Origin: Amyelois transitella
Taxonomy: Eukaryota; Arthropoda; Insecta; Lepidoptera; Pyralidae
Assembly: GCF_032362555.1 (NCBI RefSeq)
Contig: NC_083516.1
Coordinates: 9,201,001-9,265,000, forward strand
DNA: 64,000 nt
Direction: 5' to 3'
Part shown: positions 1-10,831 of the stretch, in pieces
Position numbering within the stretch: the first letter of the stretch is position 1
Layout: each line of letters opens with the position of its first letter
Program-made: the position numbers and the translations under genes
The notes under the pieces: generated by a model
The model's input: the letters and a program-made list of their open reading frames with translations, nothing else
What the model was told of the DNA's origin: nothing
Databases searched by the model: none

Positions 1-247
1 GGTCTACCAGAGATGGCGCTGATATAGTTTATTAAAACGCGGTTTTTAAAATGTTTATATATCTTGGGAACCGAGCTTTTCTCGAACCTAGGACCTTGAT
101 AAATCGATACCTTGAGCCGAAAAGCCCCTAATCTGTAACTTTCACGAAAATCGTTGGAGCCGTTTCCGAGATCCTGATTATATATATACAAGAATTGCTC
201 ATTTAAATATATTAGATATATGTATATATGTAAACCTCAATTTGTAG
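1..247. other. Upstream intron of the RacGAP1 gene
   Basis: No exon is recognised here. The stretch ends in a TTTGTAG acceptor directly before the first visible exon, whose first two bases complete a split codon, so at least one coding exon must lie before the window. Confidence 0.6.
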
Positions 248-3200
248 GTACCCTCTTATCGGAGATGTCCTACTCCCGCTCTGAAGACGACCTGGACATC
301 TCCATAGCGTCGACGCGCCGCTCGTGGGTGCAACGGGGAGGGTGGACTGCGAGAGACAACCCTCCAGCTTCGAAGAAGAGACGATCTTCTACATCCTCTG
401 CTACTAAGGTATAACAAGAATTTTCTTTCTCAGTTCATTAAGCCTTACAGCTAAACGTGGCCTTTCAGTCTTCTTGATATCATAGGCTCTCTCTACGCAG
501 TAAATATAAAGACGTGATCATATGTATGTAGGGTAATACCAATTTTCTTTACAAAATAGTAGGGACTTCTTGTGTATCTACCAAGTTGTAAAAAATGTGA
601 CTGTAGCAATTAGATCGACATTGTGATTACACCTTTTCTATACAAGTTGCACCCATTTTGTAGTGACAGGATTATCAAGTATCTTTTGCGCTGACGCTTT
701 GGAAGAGGCACTAAACTTAGTCTTGAGTAATATATTTGATGTTAACCAATGTTGTGAAACCAAGTTATGAAAATTTGTTAAGTTATGTTGTAATGTCTCG
801 TAGTAATTAATAAAAAATTTGAATTTTAAATTTGTAATACGAGTATAAGCAAATCATAGACTGTTCTTACTTTCATTGCACAAGGAATGCCAGATGTTTC
901 AGAAGCTATTAACTTAACTGTACAGCAATCATCATCAACAACACCCAAATAAGCATCACCTACACCCCATAAATGGCGACCTTAAATATTATTGAACTAT
1001 ATACTTAATTAAATTCACAAAACCACTTGCCATTCAAATCATAAATACATACATACATAAAATCACGTCTCTTTCCCGTTTCTTTTGTTCAAATCATAAT
1101 GTTGCTATACCCTACGAGGTTCGTGTTATACCCATTATTATTATTATACCAGTGACTATTGTAGTAGTTAGAACTGAAATTTACAAAATGATAATGCAAT
1201 AAATAAATTGAATTGAATTAACTTCATATGAAATATGGAATTAGGGTACCTACCTTAAAAATTACTAGGCATAAATGAGAGAAGATTTAAATTTTTCTCG
1301 CTTACGTGTATTTGTTTCGTGCCGTGTGGTTTTCGCCCCTTTAGAATAGAACCACTCCATCATTTTCCCATGGATGTCGTAAAAGGCGACTAAGGAATAG
1401 GCTTATTAACTTGGGAATCCTCTTGTGGGCGATGGGCTGGCAACCTGTCACTATATGAATCTCAATTCTATCATTAAGCCAAATAGCTGAACGTGGCCCA
1501 TCAGTCTTTTTAACACTGTTGGCTCTGTCTACCCCGCAAGGGATATAGACGTGACTATGTTTGTATGTATGTGGGTTTGTTTTCAGACGGTAGAAATACA
1601 AGGCGGGAAGGTTCTAGCAACCGCCACAACGACATTGACGCTGGAACGCGCTCCGACCAACCACGATTTGAAACCTCCGCAGAATTTCGTAAGTTGATGA
1701 GATGATAGTAGATGTATTGACGACTAATGGCCGCCCGCGACTTCGTCCGCGTGGAATCAATATCGCGTGAACTCCGGGATAAAAAGTAGCCTATATGTTG
1801 TTCTGGGTCTTCAGTTACCTACATACCAAATTTCATTGTAATCGGTTCAGTAGTTTTTGCGAGAAAGAGTAACAAACATCCATACTGACATACTTTCGCA
1901 TTTATAATATTATTAATAGGATTTGTGAAATCATCACTGTTGTAGCTAACTGTCATCTTTAATCGTGCCGTGTGGTTCCCGGCACCAATACAAAAAAGAA
2001 TGGGACCACTCCATCTCTTTCCCATGGATGTCGTAAAAGGCGACTAAGGGACAGGCTTACATACTTGGAATTCTTTTTACGGGCGATGGGCTAGCAACCT
2101 GTCACTATTTGAATCTCAATTCTATCTTAAAGCCAAAATAGCTGAACTTGGCCTATCAGTCTTTACAAGACTGTTGGCTCTGTCTACCCCGCAAGGGATA
2201 TAGACGTGACCATATGTATGTATGTATAATATAAATCTCTTATTTCAAATGCAGCACTGCGCCTTTGAAAAATGTAAATTGGCTCTTAAATTGAAAAAAA
2301 TTATAATTTCAGCAACCAATATCGGAGAGCAGCGATGAAGCTCCACCTTCGAAGTCCCCCCACCGCGTGTCGGGCAAGCACAGTGTTCAATTGCACCAGG
2401 AAATGAGGACTCCGTGCACACCTAGCGCTCCGCCACGCACTGGTAACTACTACTATAAGCAACTATTAGTAATTGCCGGCTGAAACTACTTGCAGACTAA
2501 TGACATTTGGCATGTTCACCTATAGCAGAGGAGTGATTTATATAATGTGTACCTTGTAACCTGTTTTCACAAATAAGTATAGGTATATTGATTGATTGAC
2601 TAAAAGTTCGTGAGGAAGTTTATGCACATTCAAGCAATTGAATGTGTAACGGTGATCCAAGTCGCGTTTGGTTCTAAGCGGAATCGCGGAGGTCAGGCGG
2701 GAGCCGCGTCGTGTCAAAACCTGGCTTGCCCCAGAATTATGGTCATAGGCAACCTATGGCCTATGACCATAATTCTGCCACATTGCACCCACAGTGCTGT
2801 GTGGTTTCCGGCACCAATATAAAAAAAAGAATAGGACCACTCCATCTCGTTCCCATGGATGTCGTAAAAGGCGACTAAGGGATAGGCTTATAAACTTGGG
2901 ATTGGGATTCTTTTTTAGGCGATGGGTTAGCAACCTGTCACTATTTGAATCTAATTTCTTTCTTAAAGCCAAATAGCTGAACGTGGCTCATACAGCTCCA
3001 AAATTTATATCTCCTCTCATGGGTCTACTGGAAGAGATTTCTTTTGAAATAAGTAGCATCTTTGTACTAGAATAACTGTATTAAATGCTCCTGTATATAA
3101 TTTTGTCTACATAAATAAATAAATAAAATAAATAAATAAATATTGTTTTAGACACTGACAGTGTCTCCGAGACCCCCCGGTGCGCGCCGCAGCGCACCCC

Positions 3201-4825
3201 CAGCGTGGTGTCCGCACAATATGGCGGCTCGCCCAGAACAAGGCCGAGGGCGCACAATTTCGTCTCCAAAAACTTCTACAAGAGGGAGAAATGTGGCCCG
3301 TGTGGGAAAACGTAAGTATTTTTTTTTATTTGTAACTAGCTTCCGCCCGCGACTCCGTCCGCGCGGATGTCGGTCTTCGCGTGCATGGTTTATTTCTCCA
3401 TTTTGAGTAACTCGGACAATGACATCTCATAAATATCTATTGGACCCAAATACGGCTAGGCTTTGCCTAGTATGTTTCGATGTTTTAGTAAGAGAAGTTC
3501 GCTTAAAATTAAAAATCCAGGATAAAAAGTGTCCCATTTTATGCCCAGGATAATAAGGCATAATAATACCAAGTTTCATCGAAATCGAACCGTTAGTTTT
3601 CACGTGAGGCCTGAACATACAGACAGACTGACAAAAAAATTTTTAATCACATATTTGGGTTTGGTATCGATCCAGTAACACCCCCTGTTTTTATTTTTTT
3701 AATTTAATTGACCCTTTTACAGATTTACTATACATATGTATGGATCATAAACTGGGTTTAGAAAAAATTTTTTTTAAAGAATCTCCTGTTAGTTTTTTTT
3801 TTACATTGTAGTCTCCATATAGGGGACTTGTGATTGTAAAAATAAATAAAAATTAGTATTTTTTTAAACTGCATCTTTTAAGCCAATAATACATTGAGTC
3901 CTGTCTACCCCGCAAGGGATATAGACGTGACCGTATGTATGTGTATTGATTGATTGATTGATGTCCTGCCAGCATCGGGTTCGGCAAGGCCGGCGTGAAG
4001 TGCGAGAGCTGCCGCGCGCAGACGCACGCCGAGTGCCGCGCGCTGCTGCCGCTGCCGTGCGTGCCGCCCGGGCCCGCGCCGCCGCACGCCGCCGCCGCGG
4101 TGAGGCTCCACCTTTATTCTTTATTCAAAAATGTATAGAATAGAATAAAAGTATCACTTATTGACGGTCACATCACTTAAATCTAATTATAACTAGGTAC
4201 TACATACCGCTTCCAAAGCGCATTTGTAGATGGAACGGCGGAACGTCAATTTACAAATATAGACATCTTAAAAATTTATTTTATACTACTGCTGCGCCAC
4301 ACAGGGCGTTTTTTAATATATTTATATATTATACATATATATATATATATATATATACAGGGTGACTTTTAATTCAACTGCATAAATTTAACTGTTAAGT
4401 GTACTCATCTAAAGGATATTTAAAAACGTTAAAAGAAAAATATCGGTTCTTATTTCAGAAAGTACGAAAAAAAATAAGTATCAGAATCCACGATCCTAAA
4501 TACGTCATATCACCCTGGCCGGCGGAAAAGCGACGCTTAAGATTCAGAGGCCAACGCCACAATTCATTCAGCTGAGCGATCTCGACAACTCTGTACTTTA
4601 CTTGATCTTGATACTAGAAAGATAATTTATTTTTCAGACATTTATTTACATGTTTAGTTTTAATTTCTTTTTTGTAGTTTTGGTCTTTAATAAAGCGTGT
4701 GATGTAGTTTTTGAGGGTTTTTTAAATGTGAAAATGATGACGTTTAATTTAAATAAAAATAGGCTCAGCTCAGAAGCATGGGTATAGTCTATGATTAAAA
4801 GGATGCAGTTGTTTTAAATGTTACC

Positions 4826-4859
<34 letters not shown>

Positions 4860-4903
4860 GGTAACATTCAGTAAACAGTCAACAACATAAGTATTGTGTT
4901 AGA

Positions 4904-4950
<47 letters not shown>

Positions 4951-7900
4951 TAACATTATATATATATATATATATATATAATGTTAGAACTTTAATGATG
5001 TGATATTTATATTTCAGCAACTCGGCAGCATAGCGGATTACGCGCCCCGATCTCCGCCCATGGTACCGGCTTTGTTGGTGCATTGTATCAACGAGGTGGA
5101 GAAGAGGGGACTTACTGAAAAGGGTATATACCGCATTAGTGGCGTTGAAAAGGACGTCAAGCGACTGAAGGTAATGCTAATGCTAGATACATACGTACAT
5201 ACAAACATACCATCACGCCTGTTTTTGTTGACTATGAAAATCCACTTGCTACGATCCTTACAGACCTCTCCCTCTTCCTCTACACTCATTACTCTTTTCA
5301 TGCATATTCGACGATTACGGGTACTCCTACCCATCTCCCTTTTTCAAGACATTTGAAATTTGGTCCTTGAAAGTTCGACGAGTCCCACTTAGTTAGCTAA
5401 TTTTAATGCTAGATGAATGATAAATTATAGATTTCTCCCCCTTCTTGCTTATATTCCAGAGTCCAATGAGACAAAATTTATTTACGTTCATATAGTCACG
5501 TATCCCTAGCGGGGTAGACAGAGCCAACGCTGGAGAAACGCTAAAGCTAACTTAATGGAGAATGTTTATATGACCTTGAAGTGTCGTGTATATATATATA
5601 TGTAGATATGATTATATGTATGTATGTATCAATGAATTTTTTTCGTGCCCTTACAATTGGCCTAATTTAAAAAAGAAGAGGCCATTGGAGATATTTTTTG
5701 CATTCTGATAGTTCTCTTTTGTATTGGTATTCCATATATATACGAGCATTTGCGCTGTGCTTCGCTCCCTTGGGAAATTCCTGAAATAAAGTAGTCGCTC
5801 TTGAAAGTCTATATTATATCTGTGCCGTAATTTCGTTTAAATCAATCCAGTAGTTTTTGAGTTAATTAGTTACAAACATACAAAAAATACATATAATTTC
5901 TCTTTATTATTAGCGCGGATTTAATAACCATGATTCTATTGTTATAAACCATTCCAGGAACGCTTTCTGCGCGGCTGTGGCTCACCTCAACTCGCGAACG
6001 AAGACATCCACGTGATCTGCGGCTGCATCAAAGACTTCCTCCGCTCCCTCAAAGAGCCGTTGGTCTCCAACAGTCTCTGGGGAGACTTCATGAATGTGGC
6101 GAAGTTGTCTGAGCCGAGTGACGCCACGGCGGCCGTGGTGCAAGCTGTGACGCAGTTGCCACAACCTAACAGAGACACCCTGGCATTCCTCGTCTTACAT
6201 CTGCAGAAGTGAGTCTTTAAAATTATCTTTCACTAACGACCCGCCCCGGCTTCGCACGGGTGCAAAATTCGGAAAAAATTATACATAAAAACGTTCCTCT
6301 TGAATCACTCTACCTGTTACAAAAAACCGCATCAAAATCCGTTGCGTAATTTTAAAGATTTAAGCATACAGACAAACAGACTAAAATGGCGACTTTGTTT
6401 AATACTATGTAGTGAAGCTCCCAAGTCTTTGGAATTAAGCTTCAAATGGTTTTGGCCGCCAATCTCAGGGGTCAGCAGGGTTCGCGTATCCCACCGCTGA
6501 CACCGTAAAGTTAAACGCGGGCATTGCTAGTTGAGAAATGTTTGTTGGAAACGTGAGGTCCACCAAATAATTTTTCAGTTTTAAGTGTATGTACTGAATG
6601 AACATTTTTTCTTTCTTATTTATATTTTTAGGTTACATTTGCAAAGTAAATATGTCTGAACAAAGCTATATGTATTATGGCTTTTAATACAGCTTACTTT
6701 ATAAGATAAATGAAACTATATACTTACGAAGTATTAGCATATAACACATTAAGCGCCGTGTAGTTTCCAGCACTTTAGAATAGAACCACTCCATATCTTG
6801 GAGTCCCATTTATGTCGTAAAAGGCGACTAAGGGATAGGCTCATAAACTTGAGATTCCTCTTGTATACCATGGGCTAGCAACCTGTCACCATTTGAATCT
6901 CAATTCCATCATTAAGCTATACAGCGGAACATGGCCTTTCAGTGATTTCTAGTCTGTTGGCTCTGTCTACCCCGCAAGTTGCTATATGTATGTCTGTAAA
7001 TATGTAAATTGGCCTAAGTAAATATTATGTTTTTGGAAGAGTGGGTCCCCCTGCCACAGGCTTTTCTAAGCTTACTAGGTGGGTCCCAGTAGGTATTATG
7101 TATTATGAGAAACTAAGACTTGGAAATAAAAAAAAAATCAATTTTCAATTTTTTCAATTTAAATTTTGGCTTCACATGGATATCAAGTCTCTCATCTATA
7201 ACAAAGTAATTGGAATTAATCAATACATTGCTGATACAATTTTTTCCAGAGTGGCCGAGAGTGCTGAATGTGAGATGGGCGTTGAGAATCTGGCGACGGT
7301 GTTCGGCCCCACCGTGGTGGGGTACGGGCTGATGACGCAGGCCGCCGAGATGTACACGGCGACTGCGCAGATGTTCAATGTGAGTTTGTTAGACGAATTT
7401 TAATTCATTTTAAAAAAAAGAATATTGTTATGCGACAACTCGACCATCAGTACACGACGACTGCGCAGATGTGAGTTTGTTAGTCGAATTTAATTCATTT
7501 TTAAATAATGAATATTTTATATTATGTTTATGCGACAACTCGACCATCAGTACACGGCGACTGCGCAGATGTTCAATGTGAGTTTTTTAGTCGGATTTAA
7601 TTCATTTTTTAAAAAAGAATATTATTATGCGACAACTCGACCATCAGTACACGACGACTGCGCAGATGTGAGTTTGTTAGTCGGATTTAATTCATTTTAA
7701 AAAAAAGAATATTGTTATGCGACAACTCGACCATCAGTACACGACGACTGCGCAGATGTGAGTTTGTTAGTCGAATTTAATTCATTTTTAAATAATGAAT
7801 ATTTTATATTATGTTTATGCGACAACTCGACCATCAGTACACGGCGACTGCGCAGATGTTCAATGTGAGTTTTTTAGTCGGATTTAATTCATTTTTTAAA

Positions 7901-9787
7901 AAAGAATATTATTATGCGACAACTCGACCATCAGTACACGACGACTGCGCAGATGTGAGTTTGTTAGTCGGATTTAATTCATTTTAAAAAAAGAATATTG
8001 TTATGCGACAACTCGACCATCAGAACACGGCGACTGCGCAGATGTTCAATGTGAGTTTGTTAGTCAAATTTAATTCATTTTTTTAAATAATGAATATTTT
8101 ATATTATGTTTATGCGACAACTCGACCATCAGTACACGACGACTGCGCAGATGTTCAATGTGAGTTTGTTAGTCGGATTTTAATTCACTTTTTTACATAC
8201 ATACCTACATATAGTCACGTCTATATACCTTACGGGGTAGACAGAGCCAATAGTCCCGAAAAGACTGAATGGCCACATTCAGCTGCTCGGCTTAATGATG
8301 GAATTGAGATTCGAATAGTGACAGGTTGCTAGCCCATCGCCTAAAAAAAAGGATCACAAGTGTGTAAGCCTATCCCTTAGTCGCCTTTTACGACATCCAT
8401 GGGAAAGAAATGGAGTGGTTCTATTCTTTTTTGTATTGATGCTGGGAACCACACGGCCAAGATTTTTTTAAATAATGAATATTACATATTATTATTATGC
8501 GAAAACTCGACCATAACTTACTTAGTAATTGTCACATCTTTTGGTTTTGTGTGGTGTGGTTACCGGCACTAATTAAAAAAAGAATAGAACCGATCCATCA
8601 CTATCCCATGGATGTCGTAAAAGGTGACTAAGGAATAGGCTCATAAACTTGGGTTTATTTATTCAGGCGATGGGCTAGCAACCTGTCACTATTCGAATCT
8701 CGATTCCATCATTAAGCCAAACAGCTGAACGTGGCCTATCAGTCTTTTCAAGACTGTTGGCTCTGTCTACCCCGCAAGGTATATAGACGTGACTATATGT
8801 AGATATGTATGTTTTTATTTTAGAATCATCAAATCATCGTTATGTGATTTATTTCAGGTAATGCAGTTACTATTGCGTCTTCCATCTGATTACTGGGCAC
8901 AGTGGGCGTGCCCCGCTATGGAGTCGCCGCTGCAGCAGACCTTCACCAAACCCAGGGGGTTCTTCTTCTCCCCGGCAGACACTGGGTAGGTGGAATTTTT
9001 TTTAAATTGTAGCTTTATAAGCCTACTAGCGACCCGCCCCGGCTTCGCACGGGTGCAAAATTATAAATGTTATTATACATAAAAACCTTCCTCTTGAATC
9101 ACTCTATATGTTACAAAAAACCGCATCAAAATCCGTTGCGTAATTTTAAAGATTTAAGCTTACAGACAAACAGACTAAAATAGCGACTTTGTTTTATACT
9201 ATGTAATGATTCTTTAGTCGCCTTTAGCGACATCTATGGGAAAGAGAGGGGGTGGTCCTATTCTTTTTTACATTGGTGCCGGGAACTTAACTCATATTGG
9301 ATCATGATTACACATAGAACTGCGTTAATGTGCAGGTTTTCTCATACTGTTTACCCTCACCGTAAGAATATCAGTTGTCAATAAAACTAAGGTATGAATG
9401 CTTTTCATAGTTGTGTCAAGACTACATGGCGTAGCGTGTTCGATGCGGCAGTCCATACCATTAGTTCTGGGTTTTGAATTCCAGCGTGCTGAATAGAACC
9501 CCATCATTACATGCATATAACCACGGCTTTTTCCCTTACGGGGTAGACAGGGCTTCAGTCTTTTCAAGACTGCTAGGCCACGTTCATCTGTATGTATGGC
9601 GTAAAGATGGAATTGAGATTCAAATAGTGACATTTTGCTAGCTCATCGCCTTAAAGAAGAATATAAATATATTTATATTTCCGGGAACCACACGGCACAT
9701 TATTGTCTTATATTATATGTCTTCTATTATTATATATTGTCTGTTTCTTTCAGAGTGTCGAGGAAAAAGAGAAATTATTTCCAATAG
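248..9787 (+). CDS. tum: Rac GTPase-activating protein 1 (MgcRacGAP/tumbleweed), 3' part
   Basis: Ten coding exons: 248-408, 1587-1688, 2313-2442, 3152-3311, 3973-4099, 5018-5170, 5958-6208, 7250-7379, 8858-8985 and 9754-9787 (stop TAG). All have AG/GT borders and phases that join into about 457 residues. A Ser/Arg-rich linker leads into a C1 zinc finger split over exons 4 and 5, with all ligands in the spacing H-x12-C-x2-C-x12-C-x2-C-x4-H-x2-C-x7-C. The RhoGAP domain covers exons 6-8: the arginine finger lies in IYRISG, and FLRSLKEPL and NLATVFGPT are visible. Exon 9 has the conserved tail motif FFFSP. The family pairs with the kinesin Pavarotti/MKLP1 as centralspindlin, acts on Rho-family GTPases and recruits the RhoGEF Pebble/Ect2 at the midzone. 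The coiled-coil N-terminus is outside the window. Several introns carry family A repeats close to the acceptors, and a donor array follows exon 8. Confidence 0.93.
1319..1575 (+). repeat. Family A element, intron before RacGAP1 exon 2
   Basis: Nearly complete copy from GTGCCGTGTGG to a GTATGTATGT tail. The tail stops about 11 bases before the exon that starts at 1587, so the element is practically part of the 3' splice site. Confidence 0.8.
1725..1925 (+). repeat. Family B-like (RTE-type) retroposon fragment
   Basis: Contains GCCCGCGACTTCGTCCGCG at its left end and finishes near TTTATAATATTATTAATAGG, the pattern of short 5'-truncated retroposon tails found in lepidopteran genomes. Confidence 0.55.
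1965..2231 (+). repeat. Family A element, well-preserved copy
   Basis: Starts with the hairpin GTGCCG-TGTGGTTCC-CGGCAC. It continues through the shared blocks CCATGGATGTCGTAAAAGG, AGCAACCTGTCACTATTTG and TCTACCCCGCAAGGGATAT, and ends in (ATGT)n. It can serve as the reference copy. It lies in the intron before the exon at 2313. Confidence 0.85.
2795..2995 (+). repeat. Family A element, 3'-truncated
   Basis: The head hairpin and middle blocks are present. The copy stops in AACGTGGCTCAT, before the TCTACCCCGC block and the ATGT tail. Confidence 0.7.
3340..3640 (+). repeat. Family B-like fragment in RacGAP1 intron
   Basis: TTCCGCCCGCGACTCCGTCCGCGCGG near its left end, and CGAAATCGAACCG followed by an ACAGACAGACTGAC run at the right, match the layout of RTE-type 3' fragments seen elsewhere in the window. 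Borders are approximate. Confidence 0.45.
3900..3947 (+). repeat. Family A tail fragment
   Basis: Only the last block (CTGTCTACCCCGCAAGGGAT to GTATGTATGT) survives. Next to it are four ATTG units, and then the acceptor of the exon at 3973, which has almost no polypyrimidine tract. Confidence 0.7.
4133..4268 (+). repeat. Family C element
   Basis: AGAATAGAAT, then GTATCACTTATTGACGGTCA, CCGCTTCCAAAGCGCAT and ACGTCAATTTACAAATAT. The same ordered blocks recur at 19055-19250 and, reversed, at 21905-22095. Confidence 0.65.
4357..4830. mobile_element. Short non-autonomous element with ACAGGGT ends between TA microsatellites
   Basis: A segment of about 470 bp starts ACAGGGTGACTTTTAATTCA and ends AAATGTTACCCTGT, giving short inverted ends (ACAGGGTNAC/GTNACCCTGT). 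It is flanked on both sides by TA runs (4328-4356 and 4831-4856), and another ACAGGGTAAC follows at 4855. This suits a TA-targeting MITE such as a mariner-type derivative. No transposase is encoded. Confidence 0.5.
4895..4982. repeat. TA microsatellite, two blocks around TTCTAACATTA
   Basis: Two (TA)n runs separated by TTCTAACATTA, inside the intron just before the RhoGAP exon at 5018. GTTAGAATATA and TATATTCTAACATTA also make a small inverted pair. Confidence 0.85.
6234..6420 (+). repeat. Family E (LINE-like) fragment
   Basis: GACCCGCCCCGGCTTCGCACGGGTGCAAAATT followed by the AAAAACCGCATCAAAATCCG block. Related copies are at 9028-9215 (+) and 18785-18975 (-). Confidence 0.6.
6753..6993 (+). 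repeat. Family A element
   Basis: Full-length but diverged. The head is GCCGTGTAGTTTCCAGCAC, so the hairpin stem is imperfect. It ends in TATGTATGTCTG. Confidence 0.7.
7365..8180 (+). repeat. Tandem array of exon 8 end plus splice donor
   Basis: The last coding bases of RacGAP1 exon 8 and its donor (GCGCAGATGTTCAAT followed by GTGAGT) are followed by eight further copies. GCGCAGATG starts at 7365 (the real exon), then at 7463, 7563, 7660, 7750, 7850, 7947, 8036 and 8145. Each unit is about 90-109 bp and begins CGACAACTCGACCATCAG. Copies 7463/7563/7660 and 7750/7850/7947 are exactly 287 bases apart, so a three-unit block was duplicated. Some copies lack TTCAAT but all keep GTGAGT. The spacer reads on from exon 8 into an in-frame TAA at 7401-7403. 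Confidence 0.95.
8196..8455 (-). repeat. Family A element next to the donor array
   Basis: Inverted copy from ACATACATACC (reverse of the ATGT tail) to GGGAACCACACGGCC. It abuts the last unit of the donor array. Confidence 0.8.
8549..8813 (+). repeat. Family A element before RacGAP1 exon 9
   Basis: Complete copy ending ATATGTAGATATGTATG, about 45 bases ahead of the exon starting at 8858. Confidence 0.8.
9028..9215 (+). repeat. Family E (LINE-like) fragment
   Basis: Closely similar to the copy at 6234-6420, from GACCCGCCCCGGCTTCGCAC to TTTTATACTATGTAATGA. Confidence 0.6.
9500..9692 (-). repeat. Family A fragment, with a further piece at 9215-9290
   Basis: Reverse-strand blocks CCTTACGGGGTAGACAGGG through CCGGGAACCACACGGCAC, with internal loss. 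A separate head fragment (GTCGCCTTTAGCGACATC to GGTGCCGGGAAC) lies just upstream. Confidence 0.6.
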
Positions 9788-10305
9788 CACTGACCTTCAA
9801 ATACCAATATTATAAGAACTTTTGATATTAATTTAGCTATAATTGTATTTAGGATTTCCTTCAACTTAATTTGCTTAATTATTTTGTTGTATGCATATCA
9901 TTGTATATAACTGTATTGCTTTATGCTTAATGTCGTTAGGTTTATTTATATATCTGTATGAGAATTTCACTTGACATAATATTTTTTTTTTACAATACCT
10001 GATCGAATTTTATCCGATTTAGTTTTACAAATATGTAAATCTGACGTTACGTAGACATTTATAACTAAACATTACTTTAAAACAAGAGATTACATTTTGT
10101 TGATTCAAAGTTGTAAGAAATTTATAAATGCACAAATAATTTCTTAGGTAAAACATCCCAACTAATTATATAAATGCGAAATTAAGTTTATTTGTTTGTT
10201 TGTTGTCTCCTCACGTGTTATCATCTACTAAACCATTCTTCTTCGTTCGTCGCAATTTTTTGTATATATAAAATGGAAGAGTCTGGGAGAGGGACATAGG
10301 GTACT

Positions 10306-10480
10306 TTTCCTAGGCCTCTGTGGCGCAGCGGTAGTACGCTTGTCTGTGACATCGGAGGTCCCGGGTTCGAATCCCGGCCAGGGCCTGATGGGAAAAGAAC
10401 TTTTTCTGATTGGCCTGGGCCTTGGATGTTTATCTACATATATAACTATTTATTATAAAATATAGTATCGTTGAGTTAGT
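10306..10480 (+). mobile_element. tRNA-derived SINE (family F)
   Basis: The head has an A box (TGGCGCAGCGGTAGTACGC) and a B box (GGTTCGAATCC) in the order and spacing of a tRNA. A shared body (TTTTTCTGATTGGCCTGG, then TTATCTACATATA) follows. It is not a functional tRNA gene, because the anticodon stem cannot pair properly. The pol III boxes are visible; transcription is inferred from the family. Confidence 0.75.
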
Positions 10481-10825
10481 ATTTCGTATATATTTTGTAT
10501 ATATTTATTTTCATCCCGGTAAAAAATATAGTTCTCGTGGGATTTGCGAAAATCCTGTATTCTCTTGTACGTGGCGCTTAATACGCGAGGGCAAAACTAC
10601 GCGTAAAAGTTAGTTTTAATATTAGTTATTTAATTTTTCTCGATAAAATGTGGGGAAGAGTAAAAGCAAATCCCACAAAAACATTTCATGTTAAATGTTG
10701 CCAATCGTATTGGCGGGCACTACCGTGCCCCCAGATTTCCAATTTATCTGACACATATTCAGTTTATGTATTAAATTAATGTAAAGTTAAAAGCGTAAAT
10801 TTTCGTTATTATACATAAAATTATC

Positions 10826-10831
10826 AATAAA
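10826..10831 (+). promoter_or_regulatory. Candidate poly(A) signal for RacGAP1
   Basis: AATAAA about 1.0 kb after the stop codon, followed by T-rich sequence. Others occur further on (for example near 11396), so the choice is uncertain. Confidence 0.3.

Noticed and set aside
7380-8180. CRISPR-like array
   Set aside because: Units are contiguous tandem repeats with no unique spacers, in a eukaryotic intron; they derive from the exon end.
10306-10390. tRNA gene
   Set aside because: A and B boxes are present, but the anticodon arm does not fold and the same head with the same non-tRNA body recurs at 16240-16550. It is a SINE.
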